The notes under the pieces are model-generated. The model had not been told where the DNA came from, did no database searches, and worked only from the letters and a program-made list of their open reading frames with translations. A stretch of DNA of 64,000 nt from Monosporascus cannonballus (Eukaryota > Ascomycota > Sordariomycetes > Xylariales), in contig QJNS01000053.1 of NCBI GenBank assembly GCA_004154925.1, positions 301,400 through 365,399 of the forward strand, in the 5' to 3' direction. Of the stretch, positions 13,260 to 24,722 are shown piece after piece. Made by a program: the position numbers and the translations under genes. Every line of letters starts with the position of its first letter. Position 1 is the stretch's first letter.

Positions 13260-14529
13260 GCAAGAGCCGACGTTTTTGGAAGTAAAAACAATGGGATATC
13301 ATGAACGGACAAGGCATTTTCGGCGTTGGAGGAATGGATACAGGTCAAGCATATGCTTGATACTCCTTTGAGTCAAATATACCACGATACCAGATATCAC
13401 GAAATGCCACATCAGCTGCCGTCCCACGTTGAACATACGAACGTGCACTGTATCACGCGTTGATGGTTTTTTGTGTTCCAAGGACAATCCCGCGTCTCCC
13501 GGAAAGCTAAATAACGTGCAACTGGGTAAGACGTCGCACCAGAGTAAAACCAGACGGCCATGCTTAAAAAGGCTTGCTTGAACCCCCCGGTAGCATGTCG
13601 TTCAGTCTCAGGTGATGATGTTTGATATCTGTCTGTGGACCTTCAGGCGTTCGGACCGTCCATGGTACAGGGCTTAAAAGGTAACACGGGCTCTTAAGAC
13701 ATTTTAACCTTTGCATTTCACCGATGCAGATGAACGCGCCGCTGCTACCGGCAAGCATATTACATGCCATGACGCGCGCCACGGGGGCCTTACTTCGGTT
13801 ATGTCATGCCGGGGAATTAAGGCGCGTGATGGGGCTTACGGGCAGCGGAAAGCATTGAAGTGTTTTTGGAAGGCGAGTTTGGCGAGCTCGTGGAAACATG
13901 AGACAATGTAAGTAATAGTTGGAACAAGGAAAAGGTATAGAGGTCGTGCAGAGATGAGGGTCTGTAAATATGCTTGCCTCACGATAGGCTAGGAATTTAT
14001 TCAAAGTCAGAGTTATGGTTATGTCAATAGAGTAAAAGGCGCGAAGCGGGAACCCGGCAGGGATGGAGGAGCTTGCAGGGTTTACCAGGCTCGGAAACCC
14101 CTTACGCAGTCCCCGATTTTCCATCCCAATCGATCGATCTTGGTGATTGATTGATTGCCTTGGCGTCTTGACAAAATGTTTCCCAAACAAACTACTATTA
14201 CAATACGCAACAACAACAGCGTCTTGGGCGGCATATCAATATACCATATTCCCCCTTTTTTGGTCTTGTTACATCTGATATCTCTGGCATCGCCACACCC
14301 ACAAGTCGGCCGCCGATATTTTTTTTAATCCCCTGATGGAAGAGGCTTTCCAATGTTACACCTAATCCCGCCGATGTTCTGGACCCCTCTTTATATTTAC
14401 AAGTTTGCTCTAGCTGAAGTACGAAGGGAAAGAAGAAGCCTTTAAAGGAACCGCGCGAGACCTTTTCTCCGACGGGTGTTGGGCGTTCGTCGGGAGGCCG
14501 GGTTATTAGGGAGTTTACCAACAACGACG
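13260..14529. other. Intergenic RPS22-GT90
   Basis: Holds the RPS22 3' side and the GT90 promoter and leader. Open frames here (for example a 128-codon one on minus at 13804-14190) have no family resemblance and mixed composition. No RNA gene or repeat seen. Confidence 0.5.
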
Positions 14530-16619
14530 ATGCGGCCGCGCCAAGTCCTCGCTGCGGGGGGGATCTTCTTCCTCCTCGTTTGCGCAATCACCCTACTGAG
14601 GCTCTCGCCGACCGGCACGAATCTCGCAGATTTCCAGGCCTCGAACAGTGGCAGCAGCAGTAGCAATGACGGTGGTGGTAGCGGCAAGAGCGGAGGAGGA
14701 TGGGGGCCGGGGAAGGGGGACGCAACCAAGGAACCGCAGTCGCCGCCGCGGCCCGTCGAGGGGCCCTCCAACTCCAACCCCGGCTCCGACAGCCCTTTCC
14801 GCCCGAAGCCCGCGCCGCCGGGCTCGCACCCGATCTGGCACCTGGTCACGGACGCGGAGCGCGAGCACGAGGCGGTCAAGGCGCGGCAGTCGCGCACGCT
14901 CGACGAGGCCGTGGCCGAGTACCGGCGGCGGTACGGGATCCCGCCGCCGCCCAACTTCGACAAGTGGTACGAGCTGGCGCGCGCCAAGGGCGTGCAGCTG
15001 ATCGACGAGTTCGACGGCATCTTCGAGTCGCTGACGCCGTTCTGGGGCCTGCGGCCGGCGACGGTGCGCGCGCGCGCCCGCGAGGCCCTCGGCTTCGACA
15101 ACGCGCTGCTCGGCGTCCAGGTGCGCGACGGCCGCGTGGCGCGCGTCGCCGGCCACGGGCCCGACTGGCAGCGCGAGGCCACGGCCGGCATGATGGGCAA
15201 GTTCGCCAAGTGGCTGCCAGACATGGACCTCTGCTTTAACCTGCACGACGAGCCGCGCGTCGTGGTGCCGCACGACGACATGGCGCGCCTCGTGCGCCGC
15301 GCCCGCGAGGTCGAGATGCCGGCCGCCGGGGCCGTGGCGAACCCGGCCAACGCCTTCACGCGGCCCGCCGAGGGCCTCAACGACGGGTCCTCGTTCGGCG
15401 AGACCAAGCTCACGCGGTTCAACGTCTTCGCGCACCAGCCGACGTGGACGCACTCGCGGCTGTCGTGCCCGCCCGAGAGCCCGGCGCGGGCGCTCGAGGA
15501 GGAGGCCGCCGTCGACGACGAGTCGCGCTACGGGCTCGGCGAGCTCGGCTTCGTGTACAACGCGACGGCCATGTCGGACGTGTGCTACTCGCCCTCGCTG
15601 CGGTCGACGTTCGGCTTCTTCGACCGGCCCAACGCCTACAACGTCGTGCTCGACCTGTTCCCCATCTTCTCGCAGTCCAAGATCTCGTCCTACGCCGACA
15701 TCCTCTACCCCTCGCCCTGGTACTGGTACGACAAGGTCCCCTACGACGAGGCCAAGGACGTCCCCTGGGCGCGGAAGGAGGACCGCCTCTACTGGCGCGG
15801 CTCCACGACGGGCGGGTTCAGCCGCTACGGCGGGTGGCGCCGGCAGCACCGGCAGCGGCTCGTGCAGAAGCTCAACGCGGCCGACAACGCCACGATCCTG
15901 GCGAACGTGGGCGGGGGAGGAGGAGACGGCGAGCGGTGGGAGCCGCGCTCGGTGCCGCGCGGCGACTACAGGGACCTCGTGGACGTGTACTTCAGCGGCG
16001 TGGGCCAGTGCGACCCGGGGGACTGCGACGCGCAGCGCGAGTTCTTCGAGGTGCGGGAGCACGCGGGCCAGCAGGACGCCTGGGGGTACCGGCACCTGCT
16101 CGACGTCGACGGCAACGCCTTCAGCGGCCGCTTCTACGCCTTCCTGCGCAGCCGCAGCCTCGTGTACAAGTGGGCCGTCTTCCGCGAGTGGCACGCCGAG
16201 TGGCTGCGGCCCTGGGCCCACTACGTGCCCCTGAGCCTGCGCGGCGACGACTGGCTCGAGGCCGTCCGCTTCTTCAGCGACGGCAGGGCCGACGACGGCA
16301 ACGTCGTCGCCAAGCGCGGCGAGGCGGAGCGCCTCGCCAACCAGCAGCGCGATTGGGCCAGCAAGGTCCTCCGCCACGAGGATATGGAGGTCTGGTTCTT
16401 CAGGCTGCTTTTAGAGTAAGTTATCCCTCCCTTCCTCTCTCGCCTTCCCTATCATCCGAACCCCCCGTATACGTGCTGTTGTTGGCGTCGTTGGTCCGAG
16501 TGCTAATGCGCGGATACAGATATGGCCGTGTCATCGACGACAACCGCCACCGCATCGGGTTCTCGCGCGGTTCTTCTGCCGCGCCAGAGCCCGCGAAGGC
16601 CCCCGTCGGGGAACCCTGA
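14530..16619 (+). CDS. GT90 family (CAP10-like) glycosyltransferase
   Basis: Predicted Golgi type II membrane glycosyltransferase; family relatives transfer xylose or other sugars onto capsule or cell-surface glycans, and the substrate here is unknown. CDS = join(14530..16415, 16520..16619), 661 aa. The ATG at 14530 is used; the frame extends upstream without another ATG. Residues about 8-24 (AAGGIFFLLVCAITLLRL) form a signal anchor, followed by a Ser/Gly/Pro-rich stem to about residue 110. The catalytic part shows CAP10/GT90 hallmarks: DMDLCFNLHDEPRVV, KISSYADILYPSPWYW, DRLYWRGSTTGGFSRYGGWR, YKWAVFREWHAEWL, and HEDMEVWFFRLLLEYGRVID. The last motif spans the single 104-bp intron (GTAAGT...ACAG), confirming the splice. 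The gene is very GC-rich, which creates long antisense shadow frames. Confidence 0.9.
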
Positions 16620-17719
16620 AAAAAAAAAGTATACGATAAGATAAAAAAGGTTTTTTTGTATAATTGATCGCGTTTGACCGGCGTACGGAGGCGATGTATA
16701 AACGAGATGACTGGCATTGTATTGGAGTTTTACCTTTCTTTTACCATGTTTTCGCTTATGGAGCAGCAGCTACTCCTTTACGGTATTGCGGGTATCTGTT
16801 AGACGGAGGATGGATGAGATACAGCTGGGATAGCTCGGCACGGTCAAGGAAGGCGGGCGGGCGGGCGCTTCGCCCACCTCGGTGGCTGTACGGTTGGCAT
16901 TGGTGCCCGGATAGGTAATACGGAGGACGGGGAGGCCGTATTGTAGATATAGCAGCTCGAATATCTAGGGGGCACATTCGAGGGAATTGATGATGGGATG
17001 GATGTGATGTGGATGCGTCTGATATTGGACGGTGGGTAGCAACACTGTCTACTAATATATCAAGGTACAAATAGTCTAGGATACGAAGCAATCGTCACAA
17101 CATGGCCTCGGCTCTGAAATTTTAATGTTGCAATCTCCAGTCTCACATTGATGTTGAGGTTGTTACATGAATGGGCAGTCTTGTGCCACCACTTTAGGGC
17201 CTCCTGAGGTTCACCACAGCGAAGTATTGTGCAAGAGATTGAGCTTACCACTTAGCGATAATAGGTCAAGTAATTGAGACCAAGGGAAATACGTCTCTGC
17301 AGAATATTCCCATTTTTGACGCCGCGTGATAATAATATCAGAATAAACCGCTTAATTCAGTAAATGTCACCTTTAAGGACATGAGATGAATAAGCACAAC
17401 CATAAACCGATATGATTGGCTTGGGGGAGCTCGCCTCTATAAGTAAATAAGTTCGTCCAATTGCCCCACTATTCAATTGGAATGCTGCACCAGGCTGAGC
17501 GGAAGCCTCGTCGTCGAATCTCCGTCCTCATCACGAACATTGTCGAGAAATGCCAGCTCCATTCGGCGACCCTAACAAGTGCTTAATTGGGATCGTGTCG
17601 ACTGGCAAAAGGGGGGGAAAAATTACTTTATATCCAGAGTTAGATAGACAGATCTCCCACTTCCCATCCATATCACACATCACCAATCTCTTCTCCCACC
17701 CACATCCACCACCTTCACC
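16620..17719. other. Intergenic GT90-SWD2
   Basis: Contains the GT90 3' end and the SWD2 promoter. I see no credible gene, RNA or repeat. Confidence 0.5.
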
Positions 17720-19249
17720 ATGGCGTCCACTCCCATGGATCTCGACATGCCCGATTCCTCACCCACGACCGTGAACGCGAACGCGATCGGAAATCCCGCT
17801 TCCTCCCTGAACATCACGCGCACCCTGGGCAGTAGCGTGCCCAGCACGACGGCCATCTCGGACGTGATCGCGCAGTTCAGACCTACAAAGGTATTCCCCA
17901 TGTCCACTCGCGTGACGCCTCAGGGCGAGAAAACCGTCATCAGGGCTGCCTCCGTCTGTGCAGCTCTTCCCGGCCCTTCCTCCTCCGCTTTTGCAAGTGC
18001 AAGCGCCCCGGCTGCTGCGACAGCCAAGAGTACAAACCCAGTCTCGAGCGCGTTGGGAGATGATGGCAAATCCGAAGATGACCGCATTGTTCGCGGCCGA
18101 CAATCTGACACCTCACAGCTCTTCAAGCGCGACGATGCCAAGGACGGCCGCGCGCAGCAGCAGCAGCGACACGTCCTCAGCCTCGACTACGACGACCCCG
18201 GCGAGCTGCTCATGACGTCCGAGAGCGACGAGACGATCCAGATCTACAAGGTGCGCGAGGGACAGCACGACAAGATGCTGCTCAGCAAGAAGTACGGCGT
18301 CAAGCTTGCCAAGTTTACGCACGCGAGCTCCGGCATCATCTACGCGAGCACGAAGCAGAACGGTCGGGACCCCAATCCGAGCTCCTCCCTTTCGGAATTT
18401 CGCTTTTCCTCGCGTGTAGTAGAGTTAGTTGCTAATACTGGGGATTCCTTTACAGATGCGATCCGATACCTGACGACTCACGACAATGCCTTCCTACGAT
18501 ACTTCGAGGGTCACGAGGCGCCCGTCACATGCTTAGAGATGCACCCGGGCAACGACGACTTCATATCCTGTAGCAAGGACGGTACGGTCCGACTGTGGAA
18601 TGCTGGGACTCGGAACGCGTACGGCCTGCTCTACCTGACTCAGCCTTACATCACGGCCTTCGACCCGAGCGGACAGGTGTTTGCCGTCGGATGCGTAGCC
18701 AGCGGCATGGTGCTGCTGTACGATCACCGGAAGTTCGACAAGGCGCCGTTTGCGGAATTCGACGTCGTGGAGGCATGCCACATGGTCGATCCCAACCACG
18801 TGATGAGCGGCTGGACCAAGCTGGAGTTTGCCAACGACGGACGCTCGATACTGCTGGGAACCAAAGGCGGCGGCCACTTCCTCCTGGACTCCTTCAACGG
18901 AAACCTCAAGGCGTATCTGCGCAGGCCCGAAGGCAGCAACAGATCGAGCAGGTTGGCGGCGGGCGAGGAGTACTCGGCGAACGGCAACTCGGGCGGACCC
19001 AGTGTCGAGGGCAGCGGCGACTGCTGCTTCACGTCCGACGGCAGATACGTGATAGGCGGCACGAAGAAGGGAGTCGTGGTGTGGGATACGCTAACCCAGG
19101 TGGGGGAGAACAAGGTGCTCGACCCGACCCATACGATCGAGCCCCAGCAAGCGCAGGAGGCGGCCGTGGTGGCGTGGAACCCGCGCTTCAACTTCCTCAC
19201 GACGGCAGACCAGGATGTCGTGTTCTGGCTCCCGGATCCGGAGGCCTAG
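17720..19249 (+). CDS. SWD2: WD40 protein SWD2 (COMPASS / Set1 complex subunit; WDR82 homologue)
   Basis: Subunit of the Set1/COMPASS histone H3K4 methyltransferase and, in yeast, of the cleavage/polyadenylation factor. The ATG sits in a CACCATGGCG context. The genomic frame is open for 509 codons, but family alignment points to two in-frame introns without stop codons: 17891..18118 (228 bp, GTATTC...CACAG, CTGAC branch site) and 18363..18455 (93 bp, GTCGGG...TACAG, GCTAATAC branch site). The spliced CDS, join(17720..17890, 18119..18362, 18456..19249), gives 402 aa and restores RPTK-LFKRDD and ASTKQN-DAIRYL. Core motifs are LLMTSESDETIQIY, KKYGVKLAKFTHASS, DDFISCSKDGTVRLWNAGT, LLGTKGGGHFLLDSFNG, and ADQDVVFWLPDPEA at the C-terminus. 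The second donor is weak, so an unspliced form cannot be excluded. Confidence 0.9.
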   Translation: MASTPMDLDMPDSSPTTVNANAIGNPASSLNITRTLGSSVPSTTAISDVIAQFRPTKVFPMSTRVTPQGEKTVIRAASVCAALPGPSSSAFASASAPAAATAKSTNPVSSALGDDGKSEDDRIVRGRQSDTSQLFKRDDAKDGRAQQQQRHVLSLDYDDPGELLMTSESDETIQIYKVREGQHDKMLLSKKYGVKLAKFTHASSGIIYASTKQNGRDPNPSSSLSEFRFSSRVVELVANTGDSFTDAIRYLTTHDNAFLRYFEGHEAPVTCLEMHPGNDDFISCSKDGTVRLWNAGTRNAYGLLYLTQPYITAFDPSGQVFAVGCVASGMVLLYDHRKFDKAPFAEFDVVEACHMVDPNHVMSGWTKLEFANDGRSILLGTKGGGHFLLDSFNGNLKAYLRRPEGSNRSSRLAAGEEYSANGNSGGPSVEGSGDCCFTSDGRYVIGGTKKGVVVWDTLTQVGENKVLDPTHTIEPQQAQEAAVVAWNPRFNFLTTADQDVVFWLPDPEA

Positions 19250-20193
19250 GAAGGACGTGGTGTTCACGAGTGGAGACGATCCCTAACTCTCTCTCTCTCC
19301 TTTTGAGGACCTGGGCGTATTTACAATGGTGCGGCAATTAACTTCACGTACCCCATGGACCACAGCAAGACGCAACGCAGGTGGACGGCGGACGGGGTGC
19401 AGGGAGGCCGGCATATTTCAGGCCGTGTGTTGACTGAGAAAGGAATCGATGATAGGCAATGATACCCCCCCTTTTTGTGCATATGTGCATACATAGCAAC
19501 GGCGTCTAGAGGGATCTGGTTGCATATTGAGTTGTTGTTGTTTTTCTCTTTATCTCTGGAGAAGGCATGTAATTGATTTCACAAATGCCAAATTAATGAG
19601 ACGTTCGTTTGAGTCTTCCACTTGTCCTGACCGTCGACATATCCAGTTAACTGATTCTAACAAGAGTAGATAGTGTTATGCGATGTGGTTAAGAGCTGAA
19701 CAGCCCTCCAATTGCCCCGCTGGATGACCTGCCCTCATTTTGGGGGGAGTTTTAGAGGTGGGTTCGAACCCCCCACCGATCAAGTCACTTTTTTGTTCGC
19801 TAAAAACTCCCACTTGCCAATCCCCCATCCTTGTCCAACCATCTTTCCAACCCACAATCCACAAACCCACCACCACGTTATCTGCAACACAAACTACCTA
19901 TAGTCTTAAGCCACGACAAAGCAACACACAGACGACGACAGCCCCGACCATATTTGACTGTCACTCCGTATCAGCCAGGCATAGGGGACACGATTCCAAA
20001 CCGGCGCATCTTTTTGATACTGCTCCCAGCCAGACCCAAGCGGTCAAAACTCATCAAGGCGGCGCTTCCAAAACCTCGTAGACCAGCACCGGCGATCGAG
20101 CCACCCGCCAGCCCGCGACTTTGGGATAAAACAGAGAAAGAAGGAAGACCGCAGCCGAGGCAGAGAGGAGCGGGATCGCGCAGACAGGCCGCG
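19250..20193. other. Intergenic SWD2-SRP9
   Basis: SWD2 3' side and SRP9 promoter. A TTCGAAC string near 19760 resembles a tRNA T-loop, but no complete cloverleaf could be drawn. Pyrimidine/CA-rich leader sequence lies before SRP9. Confidence 0.5.
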
Positions 20194-20850
20194 ATGCCGT
20201 ACTACAAGACGAGCCAGGAGTGGCTCCACCAGTCGGCGCTGCTGCTCGAGGCGCGGCCGTCCACCGTACGTATCGCATCGCCCCGTCCATCCATCCTTCC
20301 CTCCCTCGCTCTCGCCCCCTCCCGAGCAAGCCTAACATAACATAACGCAACGCCGCAGACCCGCATAACGACAAAGTACTCCATCGCGCGCCCGAAACCG
20401 CGGAAGACCAAGCCGTCATCGTCATCATCGGCGGACCTAGACGTAGTAGACGCCTCCCAGGAAGACACCACCGCCACGCCCTCCGCGGAAGAGACGCAAC
20501 AGCGACAACAGAAACCGGCGCGCGCGGCCCTGGTGCTGAAGACGTATGACCCGGCCTCGGGCGCGACGCTGAAGTACCGCACCACCAAGGCGGCCGAGGT
20601 GTCGCGGCTGGTGCTCGCGCTCGGCCGGCTGGCCGCCCGGATGGCGGGCGTGCCGGCGCCCGAGGACGAAGACCGCGTCATGGCCGACCCCGGCGAGGAG
20701 AAGGAGAAGGAGAAGGGCGAGGGTGCCGCGGCCGGGGGTGGTGGTAGGGGAGGGCGGACGCAGACGCAGGGGCAGGGGCAGGGGCAGCAACAGGGGCAAG
20801 CAGGAGGGGGAGGTGGCGGGAAGGGGAAGAAGAAGCGCGGGAAGAAATGA
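20194..20850 (+). CDS. SRP9: Signal recognition particle subunit SRP9 (SRP9-21 family)
   Basis: Binds the Alu domain of SRP RNA and takes part in cotranslational targeting to the ER; the fungal counterpart is called SRP21 in yeast. CDS = join(20194..20265, 20359..20850), 187 aa. Exon 1 gives MPYYKTSQEWLHQSALLLE, and the splice (GTACGT...CGCAG, 93 bp) joins EARPST to TRITTKYSI, the typical start of the fungal SRP9-21 domain. The second half of the domain follows a Ser/Asp/Glu-rich insert: ALVLKTYDPASGATLKYRT and EVSRLVLALGRLAARMAG. The protein ends in a low-complexity Gly/Gln tail and a KGKKKRGKK basic end, making it about twice the length of animal SRP9. It converges with the ribonucleotide reductase gene. 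Confidence 0.87.
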
Positions 20851-21693
20851 AAGGGAGGGGAAAGGAAAATTGCGACGCTACGCTCGGGAGGATGGAAAGA
20901 TTTACCGGGTGGACGGACGGGCATGTCCGGTATTTGCATGGAGGATCTAGGAGGAACCTGAACTATGATGATGATGATGGGGGGCGAATATGTTGGTGCT
21001 TGCAATATAGCCGTGGAGTGCCTACGAACAAGTCGGGCGTTTTTTGGAATTTTCAAAGCTTCATCAATTGCGGGAATCATCATGCTAAATTGCACCCGCC
21101 GCCTGAACCGGAACTCCACCACTCGTCTGTTGTTCTGTATGCGCGCATTTGATACAATCCAGCCAGTCAATCGATCGCATCGCAAGGCAAGGCAAAAAGC
21201 GAGCTTGGGCTTATAATGCTTATTCATCATCGTCTCTTGAATTATCTCCACATCGAGTTACACCTACCGTTCCATGCGTCCCGTCAAGTCATATTCCTTC
21301 CGCCCAAACCCGACAATCATTTCGTTTCCGTCCATCCACCTTTCGCTGGTACTCGAGGGTAAGTGAGCTGCTATGCAACCGTAACGCCGTTTCAAGGACA
21401 TGTACATGACTACATCCAATAAGAAAAAAGAAAGGAAAAGAAAAATAACCCCATAAAAAAGGGGGGGAAGAAGCCAAGCCGCCGCCAGACACGAATTCTG
21501 TCTTGCCCGTCCCTCTGGTCTATAACAGCAGCGCAAATTCCAAGGCAGGCTGTGCAGGTAGTGTCGTGGGAAGGAGGTTTTAATATACACAAGGCGGATC
21601 CAGCAGTGGTAGTGGTGGTGAAGGGGAGGAGGGTATCGAATGCAGCGCCGACCGAAAGAACACACAATTGAACCATGCGACGAGGTGAGACGT
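20851..21693. other. Convergent intergenic region SRP9 / RNR2
   Basis: The 3' ends of two convergent genes face each other here. A short ATG-repeat tract lies near 20966-20980. No additional gene seen. Confidence 0.5.
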
Positions 21694-23163
21694 CTAGAAG
21701 TCCTCGTCGAAGGTGAAGTCGCCGCCGTTCTCGCCCTTGGGCTCGGGCGACGACACGGCATCGTTGCTGTTGTTCTTCTTGGTGCTGTTCATGACACCCG
21801 CCTTCTGGTACTCGCCGACGCGCTTCTCGAAGAAGTTGGTCTTGCCGCCGAGCGAGATGTTCTCCATGAAGTCGAAGGGGTTGGTGGAGCGGTACACCTT
21901 GTCGTTGCCGAGAGCGACGAGCAGGCGGTCGGCCACGAACTCGATGTACTGCTTCATGAGGGTTGAGTTCATACCCAGCAGAGCGCAGGGCAGAGCCTCG
22001 GTCAAGAACTCTTGCTCGATGGCCACGGCATCGGTGATGATGTCCCGGATGAGCTGCTTGCTCGGGCGGTTCTTCAGGTGGGAGAAGAGCAGGCAGGCGA
22101 AGTCGGTGTGGAGACCCTCATCACGGGAGATGAGCTCGTTGGAGAAGGTAAGACCAGGCATCAGACCACGCTTCTTGAGCCAGAAGATGGAGGCGAAAGC
22201 ACCGCTGAAGAAGATGCCTTCGACAGCGGCGAAAGCGATCAGGCGTTGAGCGAAGGTAGACTTCTTGTCGGTGATCCAACGCAGGGCCCAGTCGGCCTTC
22301 CTTCGAATGCAGGGAACTAGGGGGCTCAGTTAGCAAGGAAGTTCTCCGAGCGTGACAGTTATATGCCAGGAAGTATATATACTCACTGGTATCAATAGCA
22401 TTGAAGAGGTATGTCCTCTGAGCAGGCTCCTTGACGTAAGTGTCGATGAGCAGCGAGTACGTCTCGGAGTGGATGTTCTCCATCATGATCTGGAAACCGT
22501 AGAAGCACCGCGCCTCCGGGACCTGGACCTCGGCGCTGAATCGCTCGACCAGGTTCTCGTTGACGATGCCGTCGGAGGCGGCGAAGAAGGCAAGGATGTG
22601 GGAGATGAAGTACTTCTCATCCTCGTTGAGTCTGTTGTTCCAGTCGTGAAGATCCTTGGACAGGTCGATCTCCTCGGCAGTCCAGAAAGAGGCCTCGGCT
22701 TTCTTGTACATCTGCCAGATCTGTTGGGGGGGGTTCACCGTTAGTCCCTGCTGCGTAGAGAAACCACTTTACACGTCAAGACGCGTCACTCACCTCATGG
22801 TACTTGATGGGGAAGAGGACGAACCTCTGGGGGTTCTCTTGCAGGAGGGGCTCGTCGGCCTCTTCGGGCTTCACGGTGGGTGCGACGGCAGCCTTAGGCT
22901 CTTCCTTAGATTTATCCATGGCGGGCTTTCGGGACTCGATCTCGCTGGCGAGAGCATTGACGTCAGCGTCGAAAGGCGCGTTCTCCTTGCCGGCATCGAA
23001 GTCCAGCTTCTTGACGGGTGATTCCATCTTGAATGCCTCCATCTCGGAGGCAACCTGCATAACGAAAGACACGTCAGTTCCATTGTTTGATGTTACACGA
23101 AACAGCGGGAGGGTAGGCAGCCATGTCACGTACCTTCTTGGACGGAGTGACTTCGGTGGCCAT
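21694..23163 (-). CDS. RNR2: Ribonucleoside-diphosphate reductase small subunit (class Ia R2)
   Basis: Provides the diiron-tyrosyl radical that drives reduction of ribonucleotides to deoxyribonucleotides, with the large R1 subunit; cytosolic or nuclear. CDS = complement(21694..22316, 22387..22720, 22794..23054, 23134..23163), 415 aa, about the usual fungal length. Introns are 79, 73 and 70 bp, all GT-AG. Exon 1 encodes [10 protein letters not shown]. By comparison with mouse R2, the metal ligands are Asp147 (AASDGIV), Glu178 and His181 (MENIHSETY), the Glu in VEGIFFSG, and Glu/His in DEGLHTDF; the radical Tyr is Tyr185. The C-terminus FTFDEDF is the R1-docking tail. The N-terminal segment [19 protein letters not shown] is typical of fungal homologues. 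ACGCG boxes upstream fit S-phase control. Confidence 0.97.
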
Positions 23164-24722
23164 TGTGCAGACTGTGGTGGATGAAAGAAAGAATGGAGTA
23201 TGAAGACAGGTCAATGGCCAATGGTCAAGAGTCAATGGTCACGTATTGTTGTTATTCTCGACAAAGTGTTTACTGGTTGGGATGGTTGAGGTGAGGATGG
23301 CAGATTTCAAGAAGCGTGTTTGAGTGGAAGGACGGTTCTTTTTAATGGCCGACCCGCCAAGTCACGTTTTTCTGTGAGAGACGCGACGCATCCGGTCCCA
23401 CTTTAAAACCAAAGCAGCTTTGACGCGGTTGTGGGGACATTCGGGGAGGGTCTACTACAGTATCAGGCAAAATATTTAGCACAGCTTCAGGTACCAGCGG
23501 GGGCGCGCTAGTAGCCGCACTATACAAGCTAGGTATGGATTTTACATGGGTTAACAGCAGGTACATGCGAAGAATTGCAGCCGTCTTGCTCTTCTTAGCA
23601 AAAATGCGCTAATCCAAGGTGGGTTGTAACAATGGCCCACATACCTGACTCTGTGCTAGAAAGATACCCCATAACACCATAGTACTACAGTAACCCCGCC
23701 GCCAAGAATTTTAAAAACATGCTCCCAGCTCTCATTTACGCGTCTCGCGCGTCGACTGGGGGAAGGGAAGCTCTCTCCCTTCCTGCCCTGCCTTGCCCTG
23801 CCCTGCGCTGCCCAGTCGTGCCTTGCATCCAATTTGAGCTCTGATGCCATTTATGGATCTCTTGAGTGTGTTTTCCCGATTGCGGGCCCGAAACTTGGTC
23901 AACTCGGTCGGCTCGGAGACACGCTGGAGGCCTAATCGAACAGGGATCACCCAGCCGCCTCTCTGTCGTGCAGTCGGTTGCGACTCGGAATTATCAGATG
24001 TTGTTCAATCTGATAAGCAATTGATCAGCAGAATGGCATCGCAGCCTTCGGCCAATGCATCGAGGTTGTTATCGCCATCCCCATATAATCACTGACGAAG
24101 TCATACAATCGATGGGTGCGTTTCCGTCACTGCCCCAAGTAGTGGCCCTGGTGGGTAACAAAGGGACTCCGCGTAGTACAACACGACCTTCTTTAATCGA
24201 AAGCTTTGGCGCTCTTGATCTACAATTCGGCGGCCATGAAATTACCCACGGGGCTCCGACCAGCGTGTTGACCGCTGAGGTAACGCACATGCCATTTTGT
24301 GCACATAACCAGCAACGCCAAGCTCTAAAGAGGTGGGTATGCAGGGGTTATGATACCAGCCTCCGTGATTTTTAGCCGCGATTTTTATCTAATCTGATCA
24401 AATGCGGATCTTCTTCAGTCGAAGGCCGATACTCGGATCTATTACTACCCAGATTGATTAGTTGCTTCTATTACTCAAACGACACCTCATTACTCATCCC
24501 TTTTTCCCCCTATACACCAGGACCTGCCGGATGTTCGGCGTTCATGAGCTCATACAGTTGCAACAGTGCAATATAGGTATCCTCGAAGAGTAGAAACTAA
24601 AATCGTGATATCATACCAAGGGTTAGGCACGACTGCCTAATCATCAATACTCTCTCCGCCGACCCCTCCGAGTTAAACGGTTTCGGTGCACCTCGTTCAC
24701 TCCAATTAGGGACGAGCAATAA
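23164..24722. other. Intergenic RNR2-DUF4112
   Basis: RNR2 promoter side (minus gene), then about 1 kb with no recognisable gene, ending at the 3' side of the DUF4112 gene. ACGCG motifs are listed separately. Short open frames here show no family similarity. Confidence 0.5.
23381..23743 (-). promoter_or_regulatory. MBF/MCB-like ACGCG boxes upstream of RNR2
   Basis: A perfect MluI cell-cycle box ACGCGT lies at 23738-23743, and related ACGCG cores lie at 23381-23386 and 23423-23428. These are about 220, 260 and 575 bp upstream of the RNR2 start. In yeasts, MBF binds such boxes to switch on ribonucleotide reductase genes in late G1 and after replication stress. The boxes are seen directly; the regulatory role is inferred, and isolated 5-6-mers can occur by chance. 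Confidence 0.45.

Noticed and set aside
14593..16377. 594-codon open frame antisense to the GT90 gene
   Set aside because: It is a by-product of very GC-rich codon use in the sense gene. Its Val/Arg/Ala/Leu/Glu-rich, repetitive composition matches no family, while the sense frame has clear GT90 motifs.
15444..16619. 391-codon plus frame overlapping GT90
   Set aside because: Low-complexity Arg/Ala/Pro text in a shifted frame. Only its last part coincides with the real second exon.
19680..19775. Possible tRNA around a TTCGAAC T-loop-like string
   Set aside because: The T-stem does not pair with a 7-nt loop, and no acceptor or anticodon stem could be formed on either strand.
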